Positions 37,513 to 46,906 are shown, numbered from the stretch's first letter. The stretch: 64,000 nucleotides of DNA from Marinicellulosiphila megalodicopiae (GCF_045862395.1 NZ_AP023087.1:1364001-1428000); one strand, 5' to 3'. Made by a program: numbers and translations. Notes: generated by a model not told the origin, from the sequence alone.

Positions 37513-39204
37513 ATGGATCTAACAAACCAGACAAAACCACATTGCTTTACAGCATTTAAAACATCAATTGCGCATTGTGATATACCTACAAGATTTACGT
37601 TTCCTTTTTGCTACCAGCCAAATGAATTAAGCTTAATTGCAACGCAAGAGCTGCAAACCTTTTTGTCAACTGACTTAAAATGGTCAACAGGTGATCGAGG
37701 CTTGGGTAGAATGTTTGGTGTGTTGGTGGTTAAAAATAAAAACAACGACATCGGATATCTCAGTGCTATTTCAGGTAAGACAACCAATGAGATGACATTA
37801 AATAATTTCGTACCCCCTGTGTTTGATATGGATATCACCACACAAGATAAATCTTATACAGGCGAACAAGCCGTTATCAATCAAATAAATACTGATATTA
37901 AACGATTAGAAGGTAATCCAGACCTTCTTAAATTTAAGCAAGACTTAGACAATAAAACCAAAAAATATGAGCAGGATATTGAACTTAAAAAAAGACAAAT
38001 GACTCAAGATAAAAAATCGAGAAAAGCATTACGTTTAACTCAAAAAGAAACACTGTCTGCTGATGATTTTAGAGAATTTAGTCAAGCGTTAGATAAAAAT
38101 AGCGTTGAACATAAATTGCAATTAAGGGATTTAAAAAATAGTTGTCAAGCCAGTATTGATGATACCCAACAAAAACTTAATACCCTTACAAGTGAAATAA
38201 ATCAATTAAAAGAACGTCGAAAAAATAAATCATCGGCATTACAAAAATTAATTTTTCAACAATTTAAATTTTTAAATAGTAAAGGAGAAATAAAAAACTT
38301 AATAGACATATTCGGCCCAACACCAAGAGGTGTACCTCCATCGGGCGCAGGCGGTTGTGCTGCACCTAAATTATTACAATATGCCTTTCAGTGGGATTTA
38401 CAGCCAATAGCCATGGCTGAGTTTTGGTGGGGCGAAGCACCGAAATCAGAAATTAGACAGCATGGTAATTTTTACGGAGCCTGTTTAGGAAAGTGCGAAC
38501 CAATATTAGCTCATATGCTAGAAGGGATGGTTTTGGATGATAATCCATTATTAGATAATCCAGCAGAAGGTAAAGAGTTAGTCATCATTTACCAAGATAA
38601 AGATTTGTTGGTGATCAACAAACCCGCAGAGTTTTTGTCGGTGCCGGGTAAAAATATTCAAGATTCAGTGTATACAAGAATGAAATCACTTTTTCCAAAC
38701 AATGAGAGTCCATTTATTGTGCACAGACTCGATCAATCCACATCTGGATTAATGGTCATCGCACTAAACAAAAAAGTCCATAAAAAACTACAAAAACAAT
38801 TTATAGAACGAAGTGTTAAAAAATCTTACGTTGCTTTAATTGAAGGCGACTTGAAGCAAGATCAAGGTGTCATTAACTTACCTTTACGTGGTGATTTAAA
38901 TGACCGACCTAGACAGTTAATTTGCCAAGTCAATGGTAAACCATCTGAAACATCATGGAAGGTGCTAGAGAGAATTGAGACTACAGGACAAGTAAGAACC
39001 AAAGTACAGTTATTTCCAATTACAGGACGCACCCACCAACTACGAGTACACTGTGCGCATTCATTGGGTTTAAATATGCCGATAGTGGGTGACGATTTAT
39101 ATGGAAAAGTTGAAAACCGATTGCATCTACATGCGAATACATTGGAGTTCATGCATCCTAATACCAAAGAAAATATGACGTTTGAAATTGAGAGTGAGTT
39201 TTAG
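37513..39204 (+). CDS. RluA-family pseudouridine synthase with a long N-terminal extension
   Basis: 563 residues. The C-terminal part (about 350-563) is an RluA-type catalytic domain: YQDKDLLVINKPAEFLSVPGK, the catalytic motif HRLDQSTSGL with its Asp, and TGRTHQLRVHCAHSLGLNMPIVGDDLYG. It would isomerise uridine in structured RNA. The N-terminal 350 residues contain a globular part (TGDRGLGRMFGVLVVKN), a long coiled coil (about 135-245) and a PTPRGVPPSGAGGCAAPKLLQYA segment. Similar long forms occur in marine gammaproteobacteria. The RNA target cannot be told from sequence. Confidence 0.85.
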   Translation: MDLTNQTKPHCFTAFKTSIAHCDIPTRFTFPFCYQPNELSLIATQELQTFLSTDLKWSTGDRGLGRMFGVLVVKNKNNDIGYLSAISGKTTNEMTLNNFVPPVFDMDITTQDKSYTGEQAVINQINTDIKRLEGNPDLLKFKQDLDNKTKKYEQDIELKKRQMTQDKKSRKALRLTQKETLSADDFREFSQALDKNSVEHKLQLRDLKNSCQASIDDTQQKLNTLTSEINQLKERRKNKSSALQKLIFQQFKFLNSKGEIKNLIDIFGPTPRGVPPSGAGGCAAPKLLQYAFQWDLQPIAMAEFWWGEAPKSEIRQHGNFYGACLGKCEPILAHMLEGMVLDDNPLLDNPAEGKELVIIYQDKDLLVINKPAEFLSVPGKNIQDSVYTRMKSLFPNNESPFIVHRLDQSTSGLMVIALNKKVHKKLQKQFIERSVKKSYVALIEGDLKQDQGVINLPLRGDLNDRPRQLICQVNGKPSETSWKVLERIETTGQVRTKVQLFPITGRTHQLRVHCAHSLGLNMPIVGDDLYGKVENRLHLHANTLEFMHPNTKENMTFEIESEF

Positions 39205-39235
39205 CTGTTCAAAAATCAGAGTAGTTCGGGATCTT

Positions 39236-39832
39236 CTACTTTTGAGTACTATAAAACCGATGTTTGATTGATTTTTCAAGACGTTCAAAATTCTCAAAAC
39301 GATGACCGCCAGTTTTAAAAATTGCACAGGGGTATCGATTACCAACTAGTTTAAGTGATACATTGCTATCCAATATTTCGTCATCAAGGGCGAATATATG
39401 AAGCACGCTGGTGTTAACTTCCTCGATACTGACACTGTATTTGGGATAAGCTTTTAAGTCTTCCTGCGTTACCTCAATATTCACTTCATTGCTTGGATCG
39501 TTATCAAACTTACTATAAATCCCTGTTTTAAGTGTCTTGTATGGTGCAAGTGACGGGTTAATCGCCACAGTGATTAGATCATGTTTGACGGCGGCCCAAC
39601 GCGCCCAAAACCCGCCAAGTGAAGTACCAACAAAACCTTTGATGTTTTTAGCACCAATTTTTTCAACAATATCTTTAATGGCCTTAGCCGCATCTACTGG
39701 TTTGTGTGGCTCATATTTCAGACCAAAGACTTCACATTCAGGAAAGAAGTTTTTAATGTGTCCAACTTTAGATCCGTTTTCGTTACTTCGAAACCCGTGT
39801 AAGTAAATGATGATTTTTTTTTGTGGGGTCAT
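39236..39832 (-). CDS. YqiA/UPF0227-type alpha/beta hydrolase
   Basis: 198 residues beginning KKIIIYLHGFRSNENGSKV, an oxyanion-hole strand. The nucleophile elbow is GTSLGGFWA, a GxSxGG motif as in YqiA/YcfP esterases. A late acid (LDDEILDS) and GGHRFENF supply Asp and His. The length matches the family. GAGAA precedes the ATG. Substrate unknown, probably a small ester. Confidence 0.8.
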   Translation of the reverse strand: MTPQKKIIIYLHGFRSNENGSKVGHIKNFFPECEVFGLKYEPHKPVDAAKAIKDIVEKIGAKNIKGFVGTSLGGFWARWAAVKHDLITVAINPSLAPYKTLKTGIYSKFDNDPSNEVNIEVTQEDLKAYPKYSVSIEEVNTSVLHIFALDDEILDSNVSLKLVGNRYPCAIFKTGGHRFENFERLEKSIKHRFYSTQK

Positions 39833-41286
39833 TTTGTTCTCATTTGATTAATGCAGTATTTTAAAAAGAGGGTGTTGTATTTTAGATATTCAAAAAGTAT
39901 TTTATTTTTTGTTTTTTAAATTTTAGTTATTTTCCCTGCTTCAAATTTAATGAATTTATCGGCTAAATGAAAATAATTATCATCATGAGAAATGATCACT
40001 ACAATTTTACCCTGTAGTTTAAGCTCAGGTAATAATTTAGAATAAAAATATTTTTTAAATACAGGGTCTTGATCTGCAGCCCATTCATCATATACACAAA
40101 TTGGTGCATTTTCTAAGTAAGATTGTAATAACGCGATTCTTTTTTTCTGCCCCTGGGATAGATCCATTGTTGATAATATTCCATTTTTTGATTGTAATTT
40201 TTCATCTAATTTAAGAACTTTTAAATAGTCCATTATGATTGAGTCATCTGCTGGATTACCTTTTTCATCCAATAATTGTTGGAATAATGCAAAGTCTGAA
40301 AATATAGTAGAGAAGTAATTTTTATATTGCGCCTGACTCATGCTCTCACCTAATAATTCATCATTAACATAAATATTGCCTGATTGAGGGGGGTACAAAC
40401 CAGTTAATAACTTTACAAATGTTGATTTACCACTTCCATTTCCTCCAGTTATAAATGTTATTTCGCCAGACTTTACTGTTAATGTTATTGGGCCAAGAAA
40501 GAAATCATCCCTTTTATTTTCATGTGTTTTACTATATTTAAAACAAACATTTTTAAAATGAATAGAGTTTACTTTCTTTTTAATTAATTCTTTAGTTTCT
40601 GAATCTGTTAATGTGAATTTATCAACTTCTTCTAATTCCAAATTGTCTATTTTTTTTAAAGAAACACGCACTTTAGCGATTTCTCCAGATATACTAGCAA
40701 TATCTTTAAGTGGTGGAACTATGTACATAATCAGTAATACGAAAGATATAATTATGTTTATTTCCATGTTGGGTAAATATTTGCTGCTGCCATAAACTAT
40801 GACACCAATTAATAAGAAAAATATTACGCCTGTAAAACTATTGTATAAAACAATTATTGATTGTGATGTGGTACTTGATTTTCTTATTTTTTCTAAAATT
40901 GGAGACACTTCGTTATCATGAAAATATTGTCGTCTATTTTTATTTAAGTGGATCTCTTTGCCTCCATTATTAATAGCTTCAATATTTGAAAAAAATGAAT
41001 CTAAGTTTTCACGTAATTTTTTTAGATTAGGTATCAATATTTTTGTCAGAATTTTAACTATTGCCGAAGTCACCACTAAACCAACAACAACCACTAAAAA
41101 TAATATTAAGGATTGATGCATCATGTATCCAAGACATACTAAAATAGTAATAACATTAAAGGTAAACGACGGAATCATCATCAATCCATGTCCAAGGTTA
41201 GTTACATCCTCTTGCATGACAGCCATTATTCGATGATTTCCAATTTATTCTACTTTTTCATAGCTAGTGGATATTATTCTTTGTAT

Positions 41287-42385
41287 CGCGGATTCAAATC
41301 CGAAGTGCATCATCTAACAAGGTAGAAAAAGAGGTCAGCTGAAGGTAAGCTCATAATCTTTTTCTCCGGCAAGAGATGAAGTGATTATGAGTATAAACCC
41401 ACAGCTAACCTATGAACAAAGATGCCAGATCTACGCATTAATTAAAAGTGATTTTTCACAAAGAAAAATTGCAGAAATTATTAATGTCAATCAATCCACA
41501 ATTAGTCGAGAGCTTAAACGCAACACAGGCGAACGCGGTTATCGGTACAAACAAGCACAGAAATTGACTGATAATCGAAGGGAAAATGCTTGTAAACCAA
41601 CAAAGATGACTAAAGAATTGATCTTAACTATAGAGACTAAAATTAGATTGGATTGGAGCCCTGAACAAATCTCAAATTGGCTTCTTAAAGATGAGGCGAC
41701 ACTCATCAGCCACGAAAGCATCTATATTCATATTTGGAAAGATAAGCGTGCAGGTGGTGATTTATACACACACCTTCGTCGAGTTGGAAAAAAATATGAT
41801 AAACGCCGTAATGGAAAATCAACACGTGGACATATTAAAAACCGAATCAGTATTGATGATCGGCCATCCATTGTTGATTTAAAATCCCGCGTGGGTGACT
41901 GGGAGATTGATACCATAATAGGAAAAGGACACAGTGGTGCATTAGTTACTATTGTTGAGCGTAAAACAAAATTTACAGTCGCTGCACAGGTAAAAAGCAA
42001 AAGTACAAAAGATGTAACAGCGGCAACAATTAGGCTACTAGAACCTTACAAAGACCTTGTTCACACGATTACAGCAGATAATGGAAAAGAGTTTTCTGGA
42101 CATGAAGAAATTAGTAAAGCACTTAACGCAGAAATTTATTTTGCGCACCCATATAGTTCCTGGGAAAGAGGGTTGAATGAAAATACAAATGGATTAATTC
42201 GCCAGTATTTTCCAAAATTCACTGACTTTAAAACTGTTAAGCAGCAAGAGGTAGATTGTGCGATTAAAAAAATAAATACAAGGCCAAGAAAAATACTGAA
42301 TTATGAAACGCCATATGATTTAATGCATGAATATCAAGCAGCATTCGCTGCATAGATTTTGATGCACTTCGGATTTGAATCCGCG
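41287..42385 (+). mobile_element. IS30-family insertion sequence, 1099 bp
   Basis: Perfect 26-base terminal inverted repeats start CGCGGATTCAAATCCG and continue AAGTGCATCA. A three-base TAT target duplication lies at 41284-41286 and 42386-42388. Removing the element and one TAT restores the ABC transporter frame (SLIQRIIS). The repeat tip is itself palindromic (CGGATT-CA-AATCCG). Confidence 0.95.
41387..42355 (+). CDS. IS30-family DDE transposase
   Basis: About 322 residues from ATG 41387. The N-terminal helix-turn-helix is LTYEQRCQIYALIKSDFSQR and IAEIINVNQSTISRELKRN. The catalytic triad is D in VGDWEIDTIIG, D in TADNGKEF, and E in WERGLNENTNGLIRQYFPK, the standard IS30 motifs. The start codon lies inside a hairpin: CTCATAATC at about 41351-41359 pairs with GATTATGAG over the ATG. 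This may block translation from read-through transcripts. The frame is intact. Confidence 0.93.
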   Translation: MSINPQLTYEQRCQIYALIKSDFSQRKIAEIINVNQSTISRELKRNTGERGYRYKQAQKLTDNRRENACKPTKMTKELILTIETKIRLDWSPEQISNWLLKDEATLISHESIYIHIWKDKRAGGDLYTHLRRVGKKYDKRRNGKSTRGHIKNRISIDDRPSIVDLKSRVGDWEIDTIIGKGHSGALVTIVERKTKFTVAAQVKSKSTKDVTAATIRLLEPYKDLVHTITADNGKEFSGHEEISKALNAEIYFAHPYSSWERGLNENTNGLIRQYFPKFTDFKTVKQQEVDCAIKKINTRPRKILNYETPYDLMHEYQAAFAA

Positions 42386-42857
42386 TATTAAAGATAAACG
42401 GATTTCTTTTAAAACTTTACCACTTAAGCGTAATAAGATGTTCTGTGCAATTATATTGGTTGAAATTACCATAAAAGAGGCAAGTGCAAATATTAAAAAT
42501 GAGTATTTAGGTATACCGTTTAATTCTTTAAAACTAGCAATAACTTCTGAAATTATTGTTAGCATTGCAATTCCAGAAAATGCACTGACACCACTAAAAA
42601 GTGCCGCTATTATTAAGCTCCATTTAAAACGTTTTAATAAATTTACAAACATACATCCTCGTTAGTTATCCAATTCTCAATCTGATTTTATAGTAGCAAA
42701 TTATTTTTCCTATGTCGCAATATTGTTCAGTTGTACAGCATTCTTTGACATTGCACATAGAGTTGGATGCCACTTATAGCTATATGGATTATGAATGGTT
42801 GTGTCAGATTTGTGATGCAACCTGCGTTGATGTTAATAAGCATTAAGTAATATAAAT

Positions 42858-43478
42858 TTATCTATTAAATGCGAGTTTTAAACCAAAGGCAGAGTTTTGT
42901 CCGACACCATAATAATAATTGAAAGGGATGATGTTAATGTTTAACGATAATCCGTAAAGGCTGATTAGTTGCAAATCTATTTGAGTATTTATGCCGTAGT
43001 GTGTACGTGTATAGGATTCAGAATTGTCGTAAGTTAAGATGCCATATTCGTAGATTGTATGAGTATCATCAATATCTGCAATTAATAATGCTGGACCAGC
43101 GGATATTGAAATATTGTGATAATTGTATTTGTATAATAAATTTATACGGTTGAATGAATCACTAATGATAATGCCTTTAGTTTCATGATAAGGATCTGGT
43201 GGTGCATTCGGAAGTGCTCCAGCACCTTGTATAGGTTCATACTCTTTAAGGTGAACTCCTTCTTGCTCAATTAAAAAATGCATCTCATTTATACTGAACT
43301 CAAGCCCAATTGCAATTGAGTTTCCATGATTAACGTCATTAAGCCATTGATTGTCACGTTGCAGATATTTATTGTAATTCATGAGAAAATCAGTATTAGC
43401 TCTAAAGCTAACACCTTCTAGTTTAAAAGCATGTAGCTTGGGACTTAAAATTAATAATAAAAAAAAGATGTATTTCAT
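42858..43478 (-). CDS. Exported beta-rich protein of unknown function (full-length copy)
   Basis: About 206 residues with a signal peptide (MKYIFFLLLILSPKLHA|FKL). Alternating strands follow (SISAGPALLIADI, NTQIDLQLISLYGLSLNINIIPF), ending GLKLAFNR, which suggests a small outer-membrane barrel. AGGTGA precedes the ATG, so I prefer this start over the GTG three codons upstream. I do not recognise the family. A partial second copy lies directly upstream. Confidence 0.65.
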   Translation of the reverse strand: MKYIFFLLLILSPKLHAFKLEGVSFRANTDFLMNYNKYLQRDNQWLNDVNHGNSIAIGLEFSINEMHFLIEQEGVHLKEYEPIQGAGALPNAPPDPYHETKGIIISDSFNRINLLYKYNYHNISISAGPALLIADIDDTHTIYEYGILTYDNSESYTRTHYGINTQIDLQLISLYGLSLNINIIPFNYYYGVGQNSAFGLKLAFNR

Positions 43479-44291
43479 GGGGTTCACCTAAAATATTTTT
43501 ATATATTTAATTGTTTTTAATGTCCATTTATTTTGGCGTAAAATCTATGTTTATCTCGAATTAGTGAACTGGGTGGCTAAGAATTCGTAAGGTTGGTTGA
43601 TAGATTTTTCATTTTTCTAGAAGATACAAAAGTTGGTGCGATGCAAAAGTGGGTGTAAAAGTGGGTGTCACTCTTGGTCTCAATATCTGCAATTAATAAT
43701 GCTGGACCAGCGGATATTGAAATATTGTGATAATTGTATTTGTATAATAAATTTATACGGTTGAATGAATCACTAATGATAATGCCTTTAGTTTCATGAT
43801 AAGGATCTGGTGGTGCATTCGGAAGTGCTCCAGCACCTTGTATAGGTTCATACTCTTTAAGGTGAACTCCTTCTTGCTCAATTAAAAAATGCACCTCATT
43901 TATACTGAACTCAAGCCCAATTGCAATTGAGTTTCCATGATTAACATCATTAAGCCATTGATTGTCACGTTGCTGATATTTATTGTAATTCATGAGAAAA
44001 TCAGTATTAGCTCTAAAGCTAACACCTTCTAGTTTAAAAGCATGTAGCTTGGGACTTAAAATTAATAATAAAAAAAAGATGTATTTCATGGGGTTCTCCT
44101 AAAATATTTTTATATATTTAATTGTTTTTAATGTCCATTTATTTTGGCGTAAAATCTATATTTAACTCGAATTAGTGAACTGGGTGGCTAAGAATTCGTA
44201 AGGTTGGTTGATAGATTTTTCATTTTTCTAGAAGATACAAAAGTTGGTGCGATACAAAAGTGGGTGTAAAAGTGGGTGTCACTCTTGGTCT
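43071..44291. repeat. Tandem direct duplication of about 611 bp
   Basis: 43071-43681 recurs at 43682-44291 with few differences. Each unit holds the N-terminal approximately 135 codons of the exported protein, its leader, and a block ending in hairpin repeats (..CTCTTGGTCT). The junction falls in the hairpin repeats, suggesting recombination between them. Confidence 0.85.
43577..44089 (-). pseudogene. Truncated duplicate of the exported beta-rich protein
   Basis: Residues 1 to about 135 match the gene at 42858 almost exactly, including signal peptide and leader. After PALLIADI the frame runs into the hairpin repeats and encodes a junk tail (ETKSDTHFYTHFC). The C-terminal strands of the barrel are missing, so the product should not fold. 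Confidence 0.8.
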
Positions 44292-44530
44292 TATGCAAAG
44301 ATGCAAAAGTGGGTGTCACTCTTGGTCTTATGCAAAAGTGGGTGTCACTTTTGGTCGTAACATACTCAATCAAATCGTCAACCAGATGATCGTATGTTTA
44401 AATTAATATCAAAACGGCAAGTCTGCAATCAAACCAGAAGGATACAAAAGTGGGTGTTACAAAAGTGGGTGTCACTTTTGGTCTTACTTTTGGTCTTTCA
44501 TCACTTTTGGTCTTTCACTTTTGGTCTTAC
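43629..44530. repeat. Cluster of GGTGT-loop hairpin repeats (REP-like), left group
   Basis: Many copies of a hairpin with arms CAAAAGTG and CACTTTTG and loop GGTGT. Perfect copies are at 44333-44353 and 44460-44480; variants have CTCTTG or lack part of an arm. Copies are followed by GTC, often within TTGGTC. They lie around the tandem duplication and beside the REP-associated transposase gene. The 44374-44589 stretch holds nothing else. Confidence 0.8.
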
Positions 44531-44589
44531 ATTTGATCCATATTAGTAAGATTAATAGTTCGGCAATAGCGGGATATACTACTTAAATA

Positions 44590-44856
44590 ATGAGAAGGTG
44601 CCTGCCCCGCTGCCAAGACTTTTCTCACTTTGCTGTTGCCTGCCTAAAGTCAGTTGGTTTAACCGCGTGTTATATAAGTTGTTATGTTGATACCAAACTA
44701 AATGACAGTCAAATATACATTCCGGGCAAAGATGTCTTTCATGTACGGTTTGGTGTGTATGATCCTAATTTAGGTGATCCTACTAATAATATGTTAGTTG
44801 AGGATAGGCACATTCGAATGGCTTATGGAAAAGATTATATTGACGTTTGGCCTTAA
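44590..44856 (+). pseudogene. C-terminal remnant of a transglutaminase-like protein
   Basis: 88 residues. CQDFSHFAVACLKSVGLTACYIS matches the catalytic-Cys strand of bacterial transglutaminase-like proteins (CRDFAHLAVAFCRALGIPARYVS-like). The end reads DPTNNMLVEDRHIRMAYGKDYIDVWP, the family's usual C-terminus. The N-terminal half is missing and the His/Asp part is degenerate (VFHVRFGVYDP). The start is arbitrary. Confidence 0.7.
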
Positions 44857-44917
44857 AAAGGTAGGGCTGACTCCAAAGGAAGTGATTCACTTAAAGTAAG
44901 TGTGAATGTTGATTGTA

Positions 44918-45922
44918 TTATCCAAATAACGACTTCGCCTTTTTCATACCTGCAGTTTTGTTGATGTCGCAATGCTTCATTGCATTACAAATACTTTTAA
45001 TAGAGCCAACCATCCTATGAAATTGACTGCCATAATTTTGTGCACTATATAAAAATTCATTGGGGTCAATATTAAACTCTAATAGCACCGATGGTGTGTT
45101 TTTATTGATCGAGGATTTATTGTCTCGTAATTGTTTTCCTGTCCATTCTACTAATTCAATATAAGAACTCACTTTAATCGGAATGTCATTTTTTTTGGTT
45201 CTAGAATAATTCCCAGTTAATTTTGATAACTCTTTAGGTTGCGTGTTTACATTATTAATATTTTTGGCTTGTTTTGCTTTTTCATAACGTTTTTTAATAG
45301 ACGTAAATTCTGATTTTTGAATGGTCTTACTCATATTTGCACGAATAGGGTTTAAGTCCACGTATGCCATGCACGTTAATAATGCTTGCTCATCTAATAA
45401 CGCTTGTGACTTAAAACGAGACTCCCAAAAACGACCTTTACAGTCGTCTTCTTTGTTAGCAATACGCGCCAAAGGCTCGTTAATATTACGCATAAACCAA
45501 CTAATATCATGTAGTTTCTTACGGCAGTTTTCTGCAAATTCTAAAACTAAATCAGATTCAATTTCAGTTAAATTTTTCCCTTTTACATAAGACTTAGATA
45601 ATTCCGTGCCTTTGTAAATTTTGTGCCAGCGAGTTACCACCTCCAATGGAGTCCATATATCAGAAACGCTTTTGTGTACATCCAAAATAACATGGTAATG
45701 GTTACTCATCACCGCATAAGCGCAAACATCAATGGCAAACACAGTGGTTAAAAAAAGAATTCGATCTTCAATCCATTTTCTACGATCAATCTTGTTTGGG
45801 TCATCTTTTGAATGATCATCAAGGATGAATGCTTTTCTAACCGTGCGTGTACAACAATGGAATTTAGAAGTTAAAGATAGATCTATCTGGGCGGAGCGTT
45901 TAACAGCCATAATCGAAGTCAT
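44918..45922 (-). CDS. REP-associated tyrosine transposase (RAYT, Y1/HUH family)
   Basis: 334 residues. The HUH motif appears in CAYAVMSNHYHVILDV. The catalytic-helix region is KGRFWESRFKSQALLDEQALLTCMAYVDLNPIRANM, where the RAYT family has its active tyrosine and NPVRA box. Such proteins nick single-stranded hairpin repeats. Here hairpin repeats of one class flank the gene on both sides (43629-44530 and 45995-46265), the normal RAYT-REP arrangement. A second Met (MAVKRS) five codons in is an alternative start. No frameshift is seen. Confidence 0.85.
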   Translation of the reverse strand: MTSIMAVKRSAQIDLSLTSKFHCCTRTVRKAFILDDHSKDDPNKIDRRKWIEDRILFLTTVFAIDVCAYAVMSNHYHVILDVHKSVSDIWTPLEVVTRWHKIYKGTELSKSYVKGKNLTEIESDLVLEFAENCRKKLHDISWFMRNINEPLARIANKEDDCKGRFWESRFKSQALLDEQALLTCMAYVDLNPIRANMSKTIQKSEFTSIKKRYEKAKQAKNINNVNTQPKELSKLTGNYSRTKKNDIPIKVSSYIELVEWTGKQLRDNKSSINKNTPSVLLEFNIDPNEFLYSAQNYGSQFHRMVGSIKSICNAMKHCDINKTAGMKKAKSLFG

Positions 45923-45994
45923 TTAATTGGGTGGTTTATTTAAATGTAGATGATATTGGCTATTTTGCACATTCATAATTGTAATGATTTGTTT

Positions 45995-46265
45995 CAAAAG
46001 TGGGTGTCACTTCTGAACTTGTTTGGTGTCACTTCTGAACTTGTTTGTTCACTTCTGAATCTCTTTGCGGCTTCGAAATCTGGCAGAAAGAATATAGTTA
46101 GCATAAAAGATAGCGCGCATAACACGAAAAATAGACTGCAAATCCATTTTAAGCCTGTGATGATTTTAATTTTCATATTTATACTTTCCTAGGTTACTGA
46201 TATTCAAAAGTGGGTGTCACTTCTGAACTTTGTTTCAAAAGTGGGTGTCACTTCTGGTCTGACTC
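45995..46265. repeat. GGTGT-loop hairpin repeats, right group
   Basis: Copies at 45995-46015, about 46205 and about 46235 have arms CAAAAGTG and CACTTCTG, followed by AACTT(G)TTT. Partial copies (GGTGTCACTTCTGAACTTG and TTCACTTCTGAA) lie between. One diverged copy (AAAAGTGGATGTCACTATTG) is near 46870. The 45923-46282 gap contains nothing else. Confidence 0.75.
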
Positions 46266-46282
46266 TTCTGAATCTTTGTTTA

Positions 46283-46855
46283 TTATTGCTCAAAGGAGGT
46301 GGCACTTCTGAGTTTATAATAAATGCGACTAGTTTGTTGTTCATCGTTTGTAATCAGGAATCTATTAATTTTTACTTCACTGTCTGCGCTTGGGAAATTT
46401 TCAATAAGACGTTCGGCCACAGTCTCATTGCAGACTTTTGTTTTTTTAGTATGTTTATTAATGTTTTTTAAAGATTCAATTAAACCTAAAATTTGATGTT
46501 TCGTACCAATAAGAATAGCTTCATCCCAACCGAATTCACAGGTGATAATGGGCCCAATCAAAACACTTTTCTTGCATATATCAACCAAACCTAAACTGAT
46601 TTTTTGATGTAATCTACTTGTTTGTTGATCATCTGTAGAAATAATTAGCCAATCGAATGATATATCTCCAAAATCACTTTCAAGTTGATAATTCAATATG
46701 TTTTCATCGCTTAATTTTTCTTTAGTCAGGTTGTTTAATGCTGTCGTTAAAAGGTTTATAAATTGTATTAATTCACTTTCTGTAAAAATAAAAGATACCA
46801 AACCTTCTTCGTTCGGGTAAGTCATCATAGGGCCTTGGTATAAATCATCAATCAT
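46283..46855 (-). CDS. Hypothetical protein downstream of the AAA-DUF4435 gene
   Basis: 190 residues, soluble, acidic, no signal peptide. Two similar phrases occur (ISTDDQQTSRLHQKI and ITNDEQQTSRIYYKLR), suggesting an internal duplication. I recognise no family. It lies 51 bases downstream of the AAA-DUF4435 gene on the same strand, with a diverged hairpin repeat between. The C-terminus ends at the edge of the repeats, so it may be trimmed. A short AGAG precedes the ATG. Confidence 0.55.
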   Translation of the reverse strand: MIDDLYQGPMMTYPNEEGLVSFIFTESELIQFINLLTTALNNLTKEKLSDENILNYQLESDFGDISFDWLIISTDDQQTSRLHQKISLGLVDICKKSVLIGPIITCEFGWDEAILIGTKHQILGLIESLKNINKHTKKTKVCNETVAERLIENFPSADSEVKINRFLITNDEQQTSRIYYKLRSATSFEQ

Positions 46856-46906
46856 ATAGCTCTCTAATATTAAAAGTGGATGTCACTATTGGTCCTATTC
46901 TGAACT

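Larger units (their letters stand above)
39916..42652 (-). pseudogene. PvdE/SyrD-type cyclic-peptide export ABC transporter, split by IS30 and a nonsense codon
   Basis: The gene reads leftwards from ATG 42652 (MFVNLLKRFKWSLIIAALFS), preceded by GAGG. It is interrupted after KEIRLSLI by the IS30 element (41287-42385). It resumes with IQRIISTSYEKVE, hits a TAA at 41245-41247, and continues IGNHRIMAVMQEDV to the stop at 39916. The ATPase domain is intact: GGNGSGKST, LSQGQKKRIALL and YDEWAADQDPVFKKYFYSKLL, the last being typical of the PvdE/SyrD family. It once exported a peptide or siderophore. The loss parallels the decayed siderophore-reductase gene at 9830. Confidence 0.88.

Noticed and set aside
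44188..44373. Minus-strand 61-codon ORF with repeated SDTHF phrases
   Set aside because: It is translated hairpin-repeat DNA, not a gene.
45321..46471. Plus-strand ORFs over the RAYT gene and right repeat group
   Set aside because: They are antisense to the RAYT and the 46283 gene or consist of hairpin repeats.
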